DNA of 64,000 nucleotides from Alcanivorax sp. (GTDB lineage Bacteria; Pseudomonadota; Gammaproteobacteria; Pseudomonadales; Alcanivoracaceae), in contig NZ_CP080267.1 in the NCBI RefSeq assembly GCF_019431375.1, forward strand, positions 186,001 to 250,000. The letters run 5' to 3'. Of this stretch, positions 27,185 to 36,046 are shown one piece after another (position 1 is the stretch's first letter; every line of letters begins with the position of its first letter). The notes beneath the pieces were generated by a model. It saw nothing but the letters and a program-made list of their open reading frames with translations, was not told the origin of the DNA and did no database searches. Position numbers and translations under genes: made by a program.

Positions 27185-28453
27185 GTGATTCGGTGGTGCC
27201 GGTTCTCGGCAAGTTTCCTTCTTTTTTCTTTTCTTTCCCTGTTGGTGGTGTTCCACGGCGCCTATGCCATCTTGCCGTTGGTGGCTTCGGGGCTGGCTTT
27301 GCTTTGTGTGTTTTTCTGGATAGTTAATCGCGATAGCCGGTGGCGGCTGGATCGGGAGGATGGTGCCTTTCTGTTGGCGTTGCTTGTGTTTGCCGCAGTG
27401 TGGCTCGGTGATGTTTGGCGCACTGGCGTCTGGCCGGTGGGCGAGGGTAATCAAGGGCTGTGGTTACCGTTGTGGCCTGTGCTGGCTGCGTTGGTGATGG
27501 TGGCCTGGCGGCAGGTGCCTCCACGGCCTGGTTTCTGGTGGTGGGGCGTGGCGTTCGGGGCCCTTCTGGTAGGTGGCATTGCGGCCTATGAGCATTGGTG
27601 GTTGGGGCGTTGGCGTGTGGGTAACGGGATAAACGCGATTCCCTTCGGGAATCTTGCCTTGTTGCTGGGCGCGTTGTCGTTGGCTGGATTGGTGTGCTTG
27701 CCTTCTGCTCGCTGGTGGTTGCGGTTGGCGTTTGTTTTGGCGGCAGTGGGCGGGTTATTGGCATCGGTGCTTTCCGGCACCCGGGGTGGCTGGGTGGTCT
27801 TCCCGGTGTTGGCGCTGATATTGCTGCTCGCGTTTCACGCAACCCGCCCCCGCTGGGGGGGTAGGGGAAGCATGGTGGGGCTGGTGGCTGTTCTTGTGGC
27901 GGTGCTGTTGGCAATGTCGCTGATGCCTGGCGTGCCAGTGAAAGGGCGGCTTAGCCAGGGGGTGGCGAATTTGCAGGAATATGCCGGTGGCGATGCCGGG
28001 TCATCTCTGGGTGTGCGTCTGGAAATGTGGCGTGCGGGGTGGCAGCTGATCACGCTCCGGCCAGGGCTGGGTTGGGGGGAAGGGCGGCTGGAGGCGCAGC
28101 GTGATGCGTGGGTAGAGGAAGGTCGCTTTCATTCAGGGATTAGCCGTTATGACCAGTTGCATAGTGATCTGGTGGATACCTTTGCCCGGCGGGGAGTGCC
28201 GGGGCTGTTGTCGCTGATGGCCTTGTATGGGGTGCCGTTGTGGTTGTTCTGGCGACATTGGCGCAGGGGTGGCGATGAGCAAGCCAGGGCCTTGGCGTTG
28301 TGTGGTGTGTTGATTGTCGTGGGGTTTGTCGGGTTTGGGCTAAGTCAGTCCATGTTGCGGGATGTGCGGGGCTTATCGGGGTATCTGGGGCTGATTGTGG
28401 GGTGTTGGTGTCTGCTCAAGGGGCGCCGCAGTTCTGTGCCGGGTGGGGGGTGA
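27185..28453 (+). CDS. O-antigen ligase / polymerase-like membrane protein (WaaL/Wzy_C)
   Basis: A 422-residue protein with about 11 hydrophobic segments. The Wzy_C/WaaL signature region is visible: ASVLSGTRGGWVVFPVLAL (conserved Arg), then a large loop with LGVRLEMWRAGWQLI, RPGLGWG and YDQLHSDLVDTFARRGVPG, where the HxD-type loop histidine lies. It may ligate the polymer to lipid A-core, or act as a polymerase for one of the two glycans of the region. The start is GTG with GGGCGAGGTGAT before it. The gene is GC-rich, unlike the Wzy candidate at 16.1 kb. Confidence 0.8.
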   Translation: MIRWCRFSASFLLFSFLSLLVVFHGAYAILPLVASGLALLCVFFWIVNRDSRWRLDREDGAFLLALLVFAAVWLGDVWRTGVWPVGEGNQGLWLPLWPVLAALVMVAWRQVPPRPGFWWWGVAFGALLVGGIAAYEHWWLGRWRVGNGINAIPFGNLALLLGALSLAGLVCLPSARWWLRLAFVLAAVGGLLASVLSGTRGGWVVFPVLALILLLAFHATRPRWGGRGSMVGLVAVLVAVLLAMSLMPGVPVKGRLSQGVANLQEYAGGDAGSSLGVRLEMWRAGWQLITLRPGLGWGEGRLEAQRDAWVEEGRFHSGISRYDQLHSDLVDTFARRGVPGLLSLMALYGVPLWLFWRHWRRGGDEQARALALCGVLIVVGFVGFGLSQSMLRDVRGLSGYLGLIVGCWCLLKGRRSSVPGGG

Positions 28454-28487
28454 ATCACGGTGGCGGGTTTTTGTGGAAGGTTGTCGG

Positions 28488-28512
28488 GTTCGCTTGCAGG
28501 CAAGCTCCTACA
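28488..28512. repeat. REP-like single palindrome
   Basis: GTTCGCTTGCAGGCAAGCTC followed by CTACA, a copy of the GTAGGAGC family in reverse orientation, lies between the convergent ligase-like gene and the small minus-strand gene. Confidence 0.65.
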
Positions 28513-28531
28513 GTTATGGGGTTGTAGGGGA

Positions 28532-28738
28532 TCATTCCACTACTGTTAGCAGGGGGTATTCCTTGCGTATGCCGTGTTGGGGGTAATCGGCTACGGCTAT
28601 GCGGACGTCTTCGTAGCCGAAGGCGTCTGCCAGTTGGCGCGCATGCTCCCAGCTGTTGGCGGGGTAGGGTTTGGAGGTGAGCTCTACGGTGTCGCCGCTG
28701 CTGAAGGTGTGGCGGAAGCTGGCTCGGTAGAGAGGCAT
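28532..28738 (-). CDS. Small hypothetical protein, 68 residues
   Basis: The protein begins MPLYRASFRHTFSSGDTVEL and ends YPLLTVVE. I do not recognise a family. The frame is open further upstream, but ATG 28738 has AAGGA about 7 bp before it on the coding strand, and the extension looks random. It has no signal peptide or membrane segment and is hydrophilic, with alternating beta-like stretches. It faces away from the dehydratase gene at 29.3 kb and is convergent with the ligase-like gene. It appears to be a real but uncharacterised housekeeping-type small gene. Confidence 0.6.
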   Translation of the reverse strand: MPLYRASFRHTFSSGDTVELTSKPYPANSWEHARQLADAFGYEDVRIAVADYPQHGIRKEYPLLTVVE

Positions 28739-28831
28739 GGTGGTCCTTGGTGTGTGTTGTTTGATGTGTTGGTGGTTTGGTGGGCGCTGTATTTTGGTGT
28801 CCCGAGTCCCGTTCCTTGTATATTGCATCGC

Positions 28832-28905
28832 GGTAGGGGGCTGCTTGCAGCCGAACTTGCTTGCAAGGTCAATCGTGGGGGTTCGCTTGCAAGCAAGCTC
28901 CTACA
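28832..28905. repeat. REP-like doublet
   Basis: Two related palindromes in opposite orientation: GGTAGGGGGCTGCTTGCAGC at 28832-28851 and GTTCGCTTGCAAGCAAGCTC plus CTACA at 28881-28905. They occupy part of the 515-bp gap between the small minus-strand gene and the dehydratase gene. From about 28910 to 29130 I see nothing recognisable. Confidence 0.65.
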
Positions 28906-29134
28906 GGTGGAAGGCCTTAGGGTAGTGGCTTTGGCATGTGTTGGCTGTCGGTGAAAGGCGGGAGCATTTGTAGGTTTTTGCTGACATGGCGGTTGGAGGT
29001 TGGGCTGGCTGCTTTGTAATCAATCGCAAAATACGGCGGAGTTGCTGGCGTCCCTGCAGACCCGGTTGGCTTGAAGTGACTATAGTAAGTGTCGAATACT
29101 TGTTGTGAATTGTATTCATAAGACGAATGACCAT

Positions 29135-29162
29135 TGGATAATGCTAAAAAGCGCTTATAATG
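29135..29162 (+). promoter_or_regulatory. Probable sigma70 promoter of the PglF/WbpM-type gene
   Basis: TTGGAT (29135-29140), 16-bp spacer and a perfect TATAAT (29157-29162). Transcription would start near 29169 and give a leader of about 85 bases. The flanking sequence is AT-rich compared with the surroundings. This suggests that the dehydratase gene is transcribed separately from the main locus. Confidence 0.6.
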
Positions 29163-29253
29163 CTGGCCCGATTCTGGGATGTGCGTTCTGTCACATTTGA
29201 TCGGTTAGACTTTTGCGCTGACGCTGGCCAGCTTGGTCACATGGATGGACCCG

Positions 29254-31212
29254 ATGCCTTCTACAATACTGTACCCCTCGGTTTACAGACTGATCTCCCT
29301 CTCTCGCCGGTCAAAGCGTGCAGTGATGCTTACTGCAGATGTATTGGCCGCGCCGCTGCTGGTCTGGTTGGCGTTTTCGTTGCGTTTCAATTCGTTTACT
29401 CCGCCGATTCATGACCTCTGGATTTTCCTGGCTGCGCCGTTGGTGTTGATCCCGGCCCTGTATATGGCAGGGTTCTACAAGTCCATCGTGCGTTACCTGG
29501 GCGCGGAAGTGGCCTGGTCCATGATGACGGGGGTATTTTCCTCTGTGGTGGTGCTGGCTGCGGCGTCTTACATGATTCCGGATGCTGCGGTACCCCGCTC
29601 GGTGTTTCTGATCTGGGGCATGCTTGCGCTGTTGTACCTGGGTGGCAGTCGTTTCGTGATGCGGCGTTTCCTGGTATATGTGCTGGGTGGAGCCTTGAAT
29701 CGCCAGCCTGTGGCTGTGTTTGGTGCCGGTGGTGCCGGTGCCCAACTGGTGGCTGGCCTGCAGTCCAGTGCAGAAATGTTCGCCGCTATGGTGGTGGATG
29801 ATGCCTATAACAAGCAGGGCACCTTGCTGGCCGGGGTGCCAGTGGTGGATCGCAAGGCGCTGGAGAAAGCCTGCCGTCGCGGCAAGGTGACTTCGGTATT
29901 GTTGGCGGTGCCGTCGTTGAGCCGCTCCCAGCGAATGGCCATTGTGCGTTGGCTGGAAACCCTGAATGTGAAGGTGCAGACGGTGCCGGCGTTCAGTGAT
30001 ATCGCCAGCGGCAAGGCGCGTATCGAAGAAATCAAGGATGTGTCCATTGAGGACTTGCTGGGCCGGGATTCGGTGCCGCCCAAACAGGAGTTGCTGCATC
30101 GCTGTATCAGCGGCAAGCATGTGTTGGTTACCGGTGCCGGCGGTTCTATCGGCAGCGAGTTGTGTCGCCAGATTCTGAAGCTGAAGCCTTCCTGCCTGAT
30201 TCTGTTTGAGCAGAGCGAGTTGAGCCTGTACGCCATAGAGAAAGAGATGGCGGCCTATATTGACGCCAAGGGGCTTCAGGTGGAGCTGTTTCCCATGCTG
30301 GGCTCGGTGGTGAACCGGGGGCATGTCGAGCGGGTGTGCCGGGAATATCGCGTGGATACGGTTTATCACGCTGCCGCCTACAAGCATGTGCCGATTGTGG
30401 AAGCCAACCCCTCAGCGGGTGTCCGGAATAATATTCTGGGTACGCTGGAGGCAGCCCAGGGCGCAGAAGCGGCCGGTGTGAAGCACTTTATTCTGGTGTC
30501 CACCGACAAGGCAGTGCGCCCCACCAATGTGATGGGGGCGACCAAGCGTTTTGCCGAAATGGTGCTGCAGGCCATGGCAGACCGTGGCTCCGGGACGGTG
30601 TTTTCCATGGTGCGCTTTGGGAATGTGCTGGGCTCTTCCGGCTCGGTGGTGCCGCTGTTCCGGGAGCAGATTCAGCGCGGTGGGCCGCTGACGGTGACCC
30701 ACCCGGATGTGATCCGTTATTTCATGACCATCCCCGAAGCCTCCCAGCTGGTGATTCAGGCGGGGGCCATGGCCAAGGGCGGGGAAGTCTTTGTGCTGGA
30801 CATGGGCGAACCCGTTCGGATTTTGGATCTGGCGAGCACCATGGTGCATCTGATGGGGCTCTCGGTAAGGGATGAAGAGAACCCCAATGGTGATATCGAA
30901 ATCACCTATACCGGCCTACGCCCGGGCGAAAAGCTTTATGAGGAGCTGCTGATCGGTGAGTGTAGTGTGGGCACCGAGCATGAAATGATCATGCGGGCCA
31001 CCGAAGAGCGGCTGAGCTGGGATGAAATCCTGTTTGCCCTGGAGTCGTTCCGCAAGGCCCTGGAGAAGGGCGATAAAGTGGCGCTGAAATCCTTGTTGTG
31101 CAGCTATGTGGCCGGGTATCAACCGGGCACCAATGGTAGTCGTTCGCTGGAAAGCATGCAGACCCGGGAACTGCCCAGGCTGGTGTCGGATAATCGGGCT
31201 CTGGCGGACTGA
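29254..31212 (+). CDS. pglF: Membrane-bound UDP-GlcNAc 4,6-dehydratase, PglF/WbpM family
   Basis: About 652 residues. Four N-terminal membrane helices (from about 20 to 130), a first Rossmann-like domain (VAVFGAGGAGAQLVAGLQ), and a catalytic SDR domain with NAD site TGAGGSIGSE (293-302) and STDKAVRPTNVMGATK, where Met427 and Lys431 replace the YxxxK pair, as in WbpM, FlaA1 and PglF. It converts UDP-GlcNAc to the 4-keto-6-deoxy sugar, the first step to bacillosamine or to FucNAc/QuiNAc. The start is uncertain: ATG 29245 or TTG 29233 are also in frame; 29254 agrees best with WbpM. It has its own promoter. Confidence 0.9.
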   Translation: MPSTILYPSVYRLISLSRRSKRAVMLTADVLAAPLLVWLAFSLRFNSFTPPIHDLWIFLAAPLVLIPALYMAGFYKSIVRYLGAEVAWSMMTGVFSSVVVLAAASYMIPDAAVPRSVFLIWGMLALLYLGGSRFVMRRFLVYVLGGALNRQPVAVFGAGGAGAQLVAGLQSSAEMFAAMVVDDAYNKQGTLLAGVPVVDRKALEKACRRGKVTSVLLAVPSLSRSQRMAIVRWLETLNVKVQTVPAFSDIASGKARIEEIKDVSIEDLLGRDSVPPKQELLHRCISGKHVLVTGAGGSIGSELCRQILKLKPSCLILFEQSELSLYAIEKEMAAYIDAKGLQVELFPMLGSVVNRGHVERVCREYRVDTVYHAAAYKHVPIVEANPSAGVRNNILGTLEAAQGAEAAGVKHFILVSTDKAVRPTNVMGATKRFAEMVLQAMADRGSGTVFSMVRFGNVLGSSGSVVPLFREQIQRGGPLTVTHPDVIRYFMTIPEASQLVIQAGAMAKGGEVFVLDMGEPVRILDLASTMVHLMGLSVRDEENPNGDIEITYTGLRPGEKLYEELLIGECSVGTEHEMIMRATEERLSWDEILFALESFRKALEKGDKVALKSLLCSYVAGYQPGTNGSRSLESMQTRELPRLVSDNRALAD

Positions 31213-31225
31213 GTCCATCAAGACC

Positions 31226-31294
31226 GTTGGAGCCATACTTAAAGGGCGAAGGTTTGAAGCTGATCGCCTTTCGCCTTGCGAGCAAGGCTCCAAC
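31226..31294. repeat. REP-like doublet (GTTGGAGCC family)
   Basis: The left arm GTTGGAGCCATACTTAAAGG is a diverged copy; the right arm contains the intact hairpin GCCTTGCGAGCAAGGC followed by TCCAAC. They lie in the gap between the dehydratase and the permease gene, in the same family as the array at 1-640. Confidence 0.7.
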
Positions 31295-31434
31295 GGGTTG
31301 GTTTTGCTGCCTCTGCGGCTCTTTGCTTATAGCTATTTCGAATTGAATTCCCCTTCTTATATATCCTTTTCCCTGTAAAATGCCCTTTTTCTGCGCAACC
31401 CATGGCCCGTTGGCCTTCTGAGGGAATTCGCCCC

Positions 31435-33207
31435 GTGAATATGGATATCCTGATAACACTGCTGATTGTGGTCTCGGTGCTGGGCGCGCTGGCCAGTAAT
31501 CGGGTGCCGGCGGATATCACCATGATGGCTGCGCTGGTGATGGTGTTGGTCACCGGGGTGGTGTCTCCCGGTGAGGCGCTGTCCGGCTTTGCCAACCCGG
31601 GGTTGATGACCATTGCGGCTCTTTATGTGGTGGCGGCGGCCTTGCGGGATACCGGGGCCATTTACTGGGTGGCGCACCGTCTACTCGGCCAGCCGAAATC
31701 CGTGTTTGCCAGCCAGTTGCGGCTGGTGGCGCCGGCGTCCTTGCTGAGTGCCTTCCTGAACAACACCACTGTGGTGGCGATGATGATTCCGGCAGTGCAG
31801 GAGTGGGCCCAGCGCCTGCGTCTGTCTGCGTCGAAGCTGCTGTTGCCGCTGAGTTATGCGGCCATTCTCGGTGGCACCTGTACCCTGATCGGCACCAGTA
31901 CCAACCTGGTGGTGGATGGTCTGGTGCAGGAAAGGGGCATGGAGGCCTTCGGAATCTTTGATGTGGCCTGGGTGGGCATCCCGGTATTGCTGGGAGGGGC
32001 TGCGTTCCTGTTGCTGGCGGGCCGTTTTCTGCTACCTGAGCGTGAGGGCATGGTGGAGCAGTGGGAACATGGCCGCGAATACCATGTGGAGATGCTGGTA
32101 GCGAAGGGCAGTCCGTTGGCAGGGCGCTCCATTCAGGATGCCGGGTTGCGTAATCTGACTTATGGCTATCTCACTGAGATCCAGCGAGGTGAGCGCCTGT
32201 TCCCGGCGGTGGGGCCGGAGATGACTCTGCAGGAAGGGGACCTGCTGGCCTTTGTCGGTGTGCCTGAATGTGCCAGGGAGCTGCAGCGTATCAATGGTCT
32301 GCAGGCCGCTCATGGCGGAGCGCACAAGCTGGCGCTGAATAATCACCAGCGGCATCTGGTGGAAGTGGTGTTGAGCCCGGAGTTCCCGGGTATCGGCAAG
32401 ACCGTAAAGGAAACCGGCTTCCGTACCCGTTATCAGGCTGCCATTCTCAGTATCAGCCGTAGTGGTCAGCGGTTGCCCGGCAAGGTCGGAGAGCTGGTGT
32501 TGAAGGTGGGTGATACCCTGCTGTTGGAAACCAGCGAGCAGTTTGTGGAGCAGTATCGCTACCGCCGGGATTTCATGCTGGTCAGCCCACTGAAAGATTC
32601 CACGCCCCCGGATTTCCGCCGTGCACCGGTTGCTGTCGGGGTGCTGGTGGCCATGGTAATGGCCAATGTACTGGGGCTGGCGTCGACCCTGGAGGCCGCC
32701 ATGCTGGCCGCAGGTCTGCTGCTGGTAACCCGCTGTGTCACGGTAAACCGCTCGCGCATGAATGTGAGTGTGAATCTGCCGGTATTGGTAGTGATCGGCG
32801 CCTCTTTTGCGCTGGGCCGTGCCATGGAAAGCAGCGGCGCTGCCGCCTGGATTGTGGAGCAGGTGATTCCGGACAGCGGACTATCCCCCTGGCTGGCGCT
32901 GGTGATTGTCTACCTGCTGACCGCCATGTTCACCGAGATGATCACCAATAACGCCGCTGCAGTGCTGGTCTTCCCCATCGCTCTGGGTGTAGCGGAACAA
33001 CTGGGCGTCAGCCCCATGCCCTTCATCGTCGCCGTCATGTTCGCCGCCTCAGCCAGCTTCATGACACCTCTGGGCTACCAGACCAACCTGATGGTAATGG
33101 GCCCGGGGGGTTATACCTTCCGCGATTACCTGAAAATCGGGTTTCCGATGAGTGTGGTGGTGGCAGTGATTACGTTGACGGTGATTCCGATGGTTTGGGG
33201 GTTCTGA
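31435..33207 (+). CDS. SLC13/DASS-type anion permease with RCK/TrkA-C domains
   Basis: About 590 residues: an N-terminal block of membrane helices with FLNNTTVVAMMIPAVQEWA and GGTCTLIGTSTNLVVDG (the SNT-like substrate/sodium motif), a central soluble region of two TrkA-C-like domains (about residues 205-380, EMLVAKGSPLAGRSI and VEVVLSPEFPGIG), and a C-terminal membrane block with TEMITNNAAAVLVFPIAL and a second SFMTPLGYQTNLMV motif. The family carries sulfate, dicarboxylates or other anions with sodium. Nearby cysC hints at sulfate. GTG 31435 follows AGGG at 10 bp; ATG 31441 or 31402 are alternatives. Confidence 0.85.
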   Translation: MNMDILITLLIVVSVLGALASNRVPADITMMAALVMVLVTGVVSPGEALSGFANPGLMTIAALYVVAAALRDTGAIYWVAHRLLGQPKSVFASQLRLVAPASLLSAFLNNTTVVAMMIPAVQEWAQRLRLSASKLLLPLSYAAILGGTCTLIGTSTNLVVDGLVQERGMEAFGIFDVAWVGIPVLLGGAAFLLLAGRFLLPEREGMVEQWEHGREYHVEMLVAKGSPLAGRSIQDAGLRNLTYGYLTEIQRGERLFPAVGPEMTLQEGDLLAFVGVPECARELQRINGLQAAHGGAHKLALNNHQRHLVEVVLSPEFPGIGKTVKETGFRTRYQAAILSISRSGQRLPGKVGELVLKVGDTLLLETSEQFVEQYRYRRDFMLVSPLKDSTPPDFRRAPVAVGVLVAMVMANVLGLASTLEAAMLAAGLLLVTRCVTVNRSRMNVSVNLPVLVVIGASFALGRAMESSGAAAWIVEQVIPDSGLSPWLALVIVYLLTAMFTEMITNNAAAVLVFPIALGVAEQLGVSPMPFIVAVMFAASASFMTPLGYQTNLMVMGPGGYTFRDYLKIGFPMSVVVAVITLTVIPMVWGF

Positions 33208-33253
33208 TTATTCTCTCCAAAAGTTGCAACCGCATTGACCTAGAAGAGCTGGA

Positions 33254-35260
33254 ATGGCGCTGAAGTACAGGGCAGAAATTGATGGGCTGCGTTTTGTGGC
33301 AGTGGCGCTTGTGCTGCTTGCTCATCTGGATATTGGCGCTTTCTCCGGCGGCTTTGTCGGCGTGGATGTGTTCTTTGTAATCTCTGGTTATTTGATCACA
33401 GGTATCGTCGCCAAAGAGGTTCGCCAAGGGACGTTTTCCTTTGGCAGCTTCTACCAACGCCGGGTAATTCGGCTGGCACCAGCCTATTTTCTGGTCTTGT
33501 TGGCAACCAGTGTGCTTGCCGGCATATACATGTTGCCGGCGGAGCTGGTCGATTATTCGCGTAGCGTGATTTATTCAACCCTTTTTGCCGCCAATTTCTA
33601 CATGTGGGATGCCGTTGGTGGCTATTTCGGGTCAGGGGCAGACACCACGCCACTGCTGCATTTGTGGTCTCTGGCGGTCGAAGAGCAGTTCTATCTGGTC
33701 TGGCCGACGCTATTGCTGTTAGCTGTGGCCGGGTTTCCCCGTCGCCTTCTGCTGGTTGTGATTGCGATTACGCTGGCGGCGTTGATGGTTTCACATTGGG
33801 GGGCTCTGCATTACAAAGCCGCCACCTATTATCTTATGCCGACTCGTGCGTTTGAGCTTTTGTTGGGCGCGGTTCTGGTTCTTTTGCCTGTGAGTTGGTT
33901 GAGCAGGATCAATGGTGTGGTTGCAAGTGCACTGGTGCTGTTTGGGCTTCTACTAATCGGGTACGGGGCGGTCGCTTTTGGTGATGAAACCGTGTTTCCC
34001 GGTTTGAATGCGCTGTTTCCCTGTGTTGGTACCCTGCTTGTCATTTTGTTTTCAGGGACAAGGGAGCCTGTCAGTAGGTTGTTGCTGTCTAATCCGGTGT
34101 CTGTTTTTTTGGGGAAAGTATCTTACCCCGCCTACCTATGGCATTGGCCGCTGATCGCGTTTCTTAATCTGCAACTGGTGCCGCTTACTTTGCCGGTGAG
34201 TGTGGCTGTGTTCCTGGGCACTTTCCTATTGGCAGCCTTGACCTATCTTTATGTCGAAAAGCCTTTTGTGGTATTGAGATCGGCATCATGGAAAAAGGTT
34301 GTGGGGTATCTTTTTGTATTGCCAGCCGTTTTCATGATTGCTATCGCGATCGTTACTATTCACTTCCGGGGTTTTCCTGGCCTGGTAGACTCACGACTCG
34401 CTGTTATGGTGGAGGCGGTTTCTACGCCCGCCCACCAGGTGAGAGAAGGGTGTATTGAGGGGCCGGTCGCAAGCCCCCTGGGGCGGGATAAATGTGGAAT
34501 CGGTGTGGACAAGGGAGCCGTTGATGCCTTGCTGGTTGGTGACTCCCATGCTAATCACTTCTCTGGTTTTGTGGATGTTTTGCTTTCTGAGGCAAATGTG
34601 CGGGGCTACGAGATTACACAGAGCCGGACCCCGTTGATGCTGGATGTGGATTTCTATTATCAGCAGGATGGTGATTGGGTGCGTTATGACGCATTTTCGG
34701 AACGCAACTCTTACCTCGAAAATACGCTTCTGCCTGAAGGGTTCAAGTATGTGATCCTGGGAGGCAGTTTCAGTCGTTATATGAATAAGGGTATGTTTGC
34801 TCCGCAGGGGCAGCCCCTTGTGGCTGACCTGGAAGAATCCAATCAGGTTTTTGCTGTATCAATGGCGAAGACGCTCGATCGTATTCTGGAGCAAGGCAGT
34901 ATTCCGGTGATTATCAAAGGGACGCCTTATTTTCCCGATGACATTTCCTCCTGTGCATTGAATAACCTGCGTTTTTCCCTGGATCAGGATTGCAGGATGA
35001 CTCGGGATGACTATCTGGAAGACTATCAGCGCTGGTCTGCACTACTGGCTGATTTGAAGCTGCGCTTCCCGGAAATTATTATCATCGATCCGGCCAGCGT
35101 GATGTGTGATGCAGATTATTGTTATTCGGAAATGAACGGCTTGCCGTTATATCGTGATGCGGGTCATCTGAATTATCCCGGCTCGGAGTTTGTGGGTCGG
35201 ATGTACCTTGAGAAATTCGAGAATCCGTTTTCCCTTGAAGTGGGAAAAGTGGCTGATTGA
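33254..35260 (+). CDS. Acyltransferase 3 / SGNH fusion, OafA-like
   Basis: A 668-residue membrane protein. Residues about 1-345 form the acyltransferase-3 domain of about 10 helices (YRAEIDGLRFVAVALVLLAH, GGFVGVDVFFVISGYLI, LWSLAVEEQFYLVWPTLLLL). The C-terminal part is periplasmic with SGNH-hydrolase marks: ALLVGDSHANHF (GDS block) and DAGHLNYPGS (the Asp-His block). Such proteins O-acetylate O-antigens, capsules or peptidoglycan. It starts at ATG 33254, 46 bp after the permease gene. The lower GC of its middle part may indicate transfer. It could decorate either polysaccharide made in this region. Confidence 0.88.
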   Translation: MALKYRAEIDGLRFVAVALVLLAHLDIGAFSGGFVGVDVFFVISGYLITGIVAKEVRQGTFSFGSFYQRRVIRLAPAYFLVLLATSVLAGIYMLPAELVDYSRSVIYSTLFAANFYMWDAVGGYFGSGADTTPLLHLWSLAVEEQFYLVWPTLLLLAVAGFPRRLLLVVIAITLAALMVSHWGALHYKAATYYLMPTRAFELLLGAVLVLLPVSWLSRINGVVASALVLFGLLLIGYGAVAFGDETVFPGLNALFPCVGTLLVILFSGTREPVSRLLLSNPVSVFLGKVSYPAYLWHWPLIAFLNLQLVPLTLPVSVAVFLGTFLLAALTYLYVEKPFVVLRSASWKKVVGYLFVLPAVFMIAIAIVTIHFRGFPGLVDSRLAVMVEAVSTPAHQVREGCIEGPVASPLGRDKCGIGVDKGAVDALLVGDSHANHFSGFVDVLLSEANVRGYEITQSRTPLMLDVDFYYQQDGDWVRYDAFSERNSYLENTLLPEGFKYVILGGSFSRYMNKGMFAPQGQPLVADLEESNQVFAVSMAKTLDRILEQGSIPVIIKGTPYFPDDISSCALNNLRFSLDQDCRMTRDDYLEDYQRWSALLADLKLRFPEIIIIDPASVMCDADYCYSEMNGLPLYRDAGHLNYPGSEFVGRMYLEKFENPFSLEVGKVAD

Positions 35261-35291
35261 TGTTTTTGACTGTTATTTTTTAGGAGCTCCC

Positions 35292-35909
35292 ATGGTTGAG
35301 AAGTCCCCTTACCAGGAACGTGAAAACGAATCCAAAGCCCACGTCGTGTGGCATGAGTCCAATGTGACCAAGGCTGACCGTGCCAAGGTGAAGGATCAGA
35401 AGCCCAAGTGTATTTGGCTGACCGGTCTGTCCGGTTCCGGCAAGTCTACGCTGGCGAATGCGCTGGAAGTGGCGCTGACTGAGCAGGGTAAGCATACCTA
35501 TCTGCTGGATGGCGATAACGTGCGTCATGGCCTGAACAAGAATCTGGGCATGAGCGATGAAGACCGTACCGAGAACATCCGTCGTGTTTCCGAAGTGGCC
35601 AAGCTGATGGTGGATGCGGGCCTGATCGTTGTAACTGCCTTTATCAGCCCGTTCCGCGCAGACCGCGATGCCGCCCGTGAGTTGTTCGAAGACGGTGAAT
35701 TTGTCGAGGTGTTCGTGGACGCGCCGCTGGAAGAGTGCGAAAAGCGTGATCCCAAGGGCCTGTATCAGAAGGCGCGCCAGGGCATCATCAAGGAATTCAC
35801 CGGTATCGACAGCCCCTACGAGGCGCCGGCGAAGCCGGAAGTGGTGATCAACACCGCGGAGAACGATATCGAAGCCTGCGTGAAGCAGCTGATCGCGGCG
35901 ATCGTCTAA
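35292..35909 (+). CDS. cysC: Adenylylsulfate kinase
   Basis: A 205-residue APS kinase that makes PAPS from APS and ATP. Walker A is GLSGSGKS (45-52); LLDGDNVRHGLNKNLGMSD and ENIRRVSEVAKLMVDAGLIV are conserved APS-binding segments; FISPFRADR is also typical. The start follows TAGGAGCTCCC; upstream extension of the frame runs into the acyltransferase gene and is not needed. There is no cysDN nearby. Length is normal (about 200). Its place beside acyltransferase and polysaccharide genes may mean sulfate activation for glycan decoration, but no sulfotransferase is visible in the window. Confidence 0.93.
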   Translation: MVEKSPYQERENESKAHVVWHESNVTKADRAKVKDQKPKCIWLTGLSGSGKSTLANALEVALTEQGKHTYLLDGDNVRHGLNKNLGMSDEDRTENIRRVSEVAKLMVDAGLIVVTAFISPFRADRDAARELFEDGEFVEVFVDAPLEECEKRDPKGLYQKARQGIIKEFTGIDSPYEAPAKPEVVINTAENDIEACVKQLIAAIV

Positions 35910-35932
35910 GCCTCGACGGCCCGGTTTGTAAC

Positions 35933-35990
35933 TGTAGGAGCTATGCTTGCATGGCGAACCACCTCCCAATGCCTCAAGCATAGCTTTAAC
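35933..35990. repeat. REP-like inverted repeat, right arm decayed
   Basis: The left arm (35933-35959) matches the arm at 3089-3115 exactly; the right arm keeps CAAGCATAGCT but has lost the rest. It lies between cysC and the metallo-hydrolase gene. Confidence 0.7.
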
Positions 35991-36046
35991 GGCGGGATAC
36001 TCTCCCGCGGGTTGCAATAAGCAGCTCTGTAGACAAGGACATTGAC

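Noticed and set aside
5264..28453. PEP-CTERM/exosortase EPS system
   Set aside because: The Wza/Wzc-like genes might suggest it, but there is no exosortase, PEP-CTERM protein or PrsK/PrsR pair; the Wzi and Wzb genes fit a capsule-type Wzx/Wzy locus.
29311..30387. 358-codon minus-strand frame
   Set aside because: Antisense shadow of the PglF/WbpM-type gene, with His/Gln-rich composition typical of artefacts.
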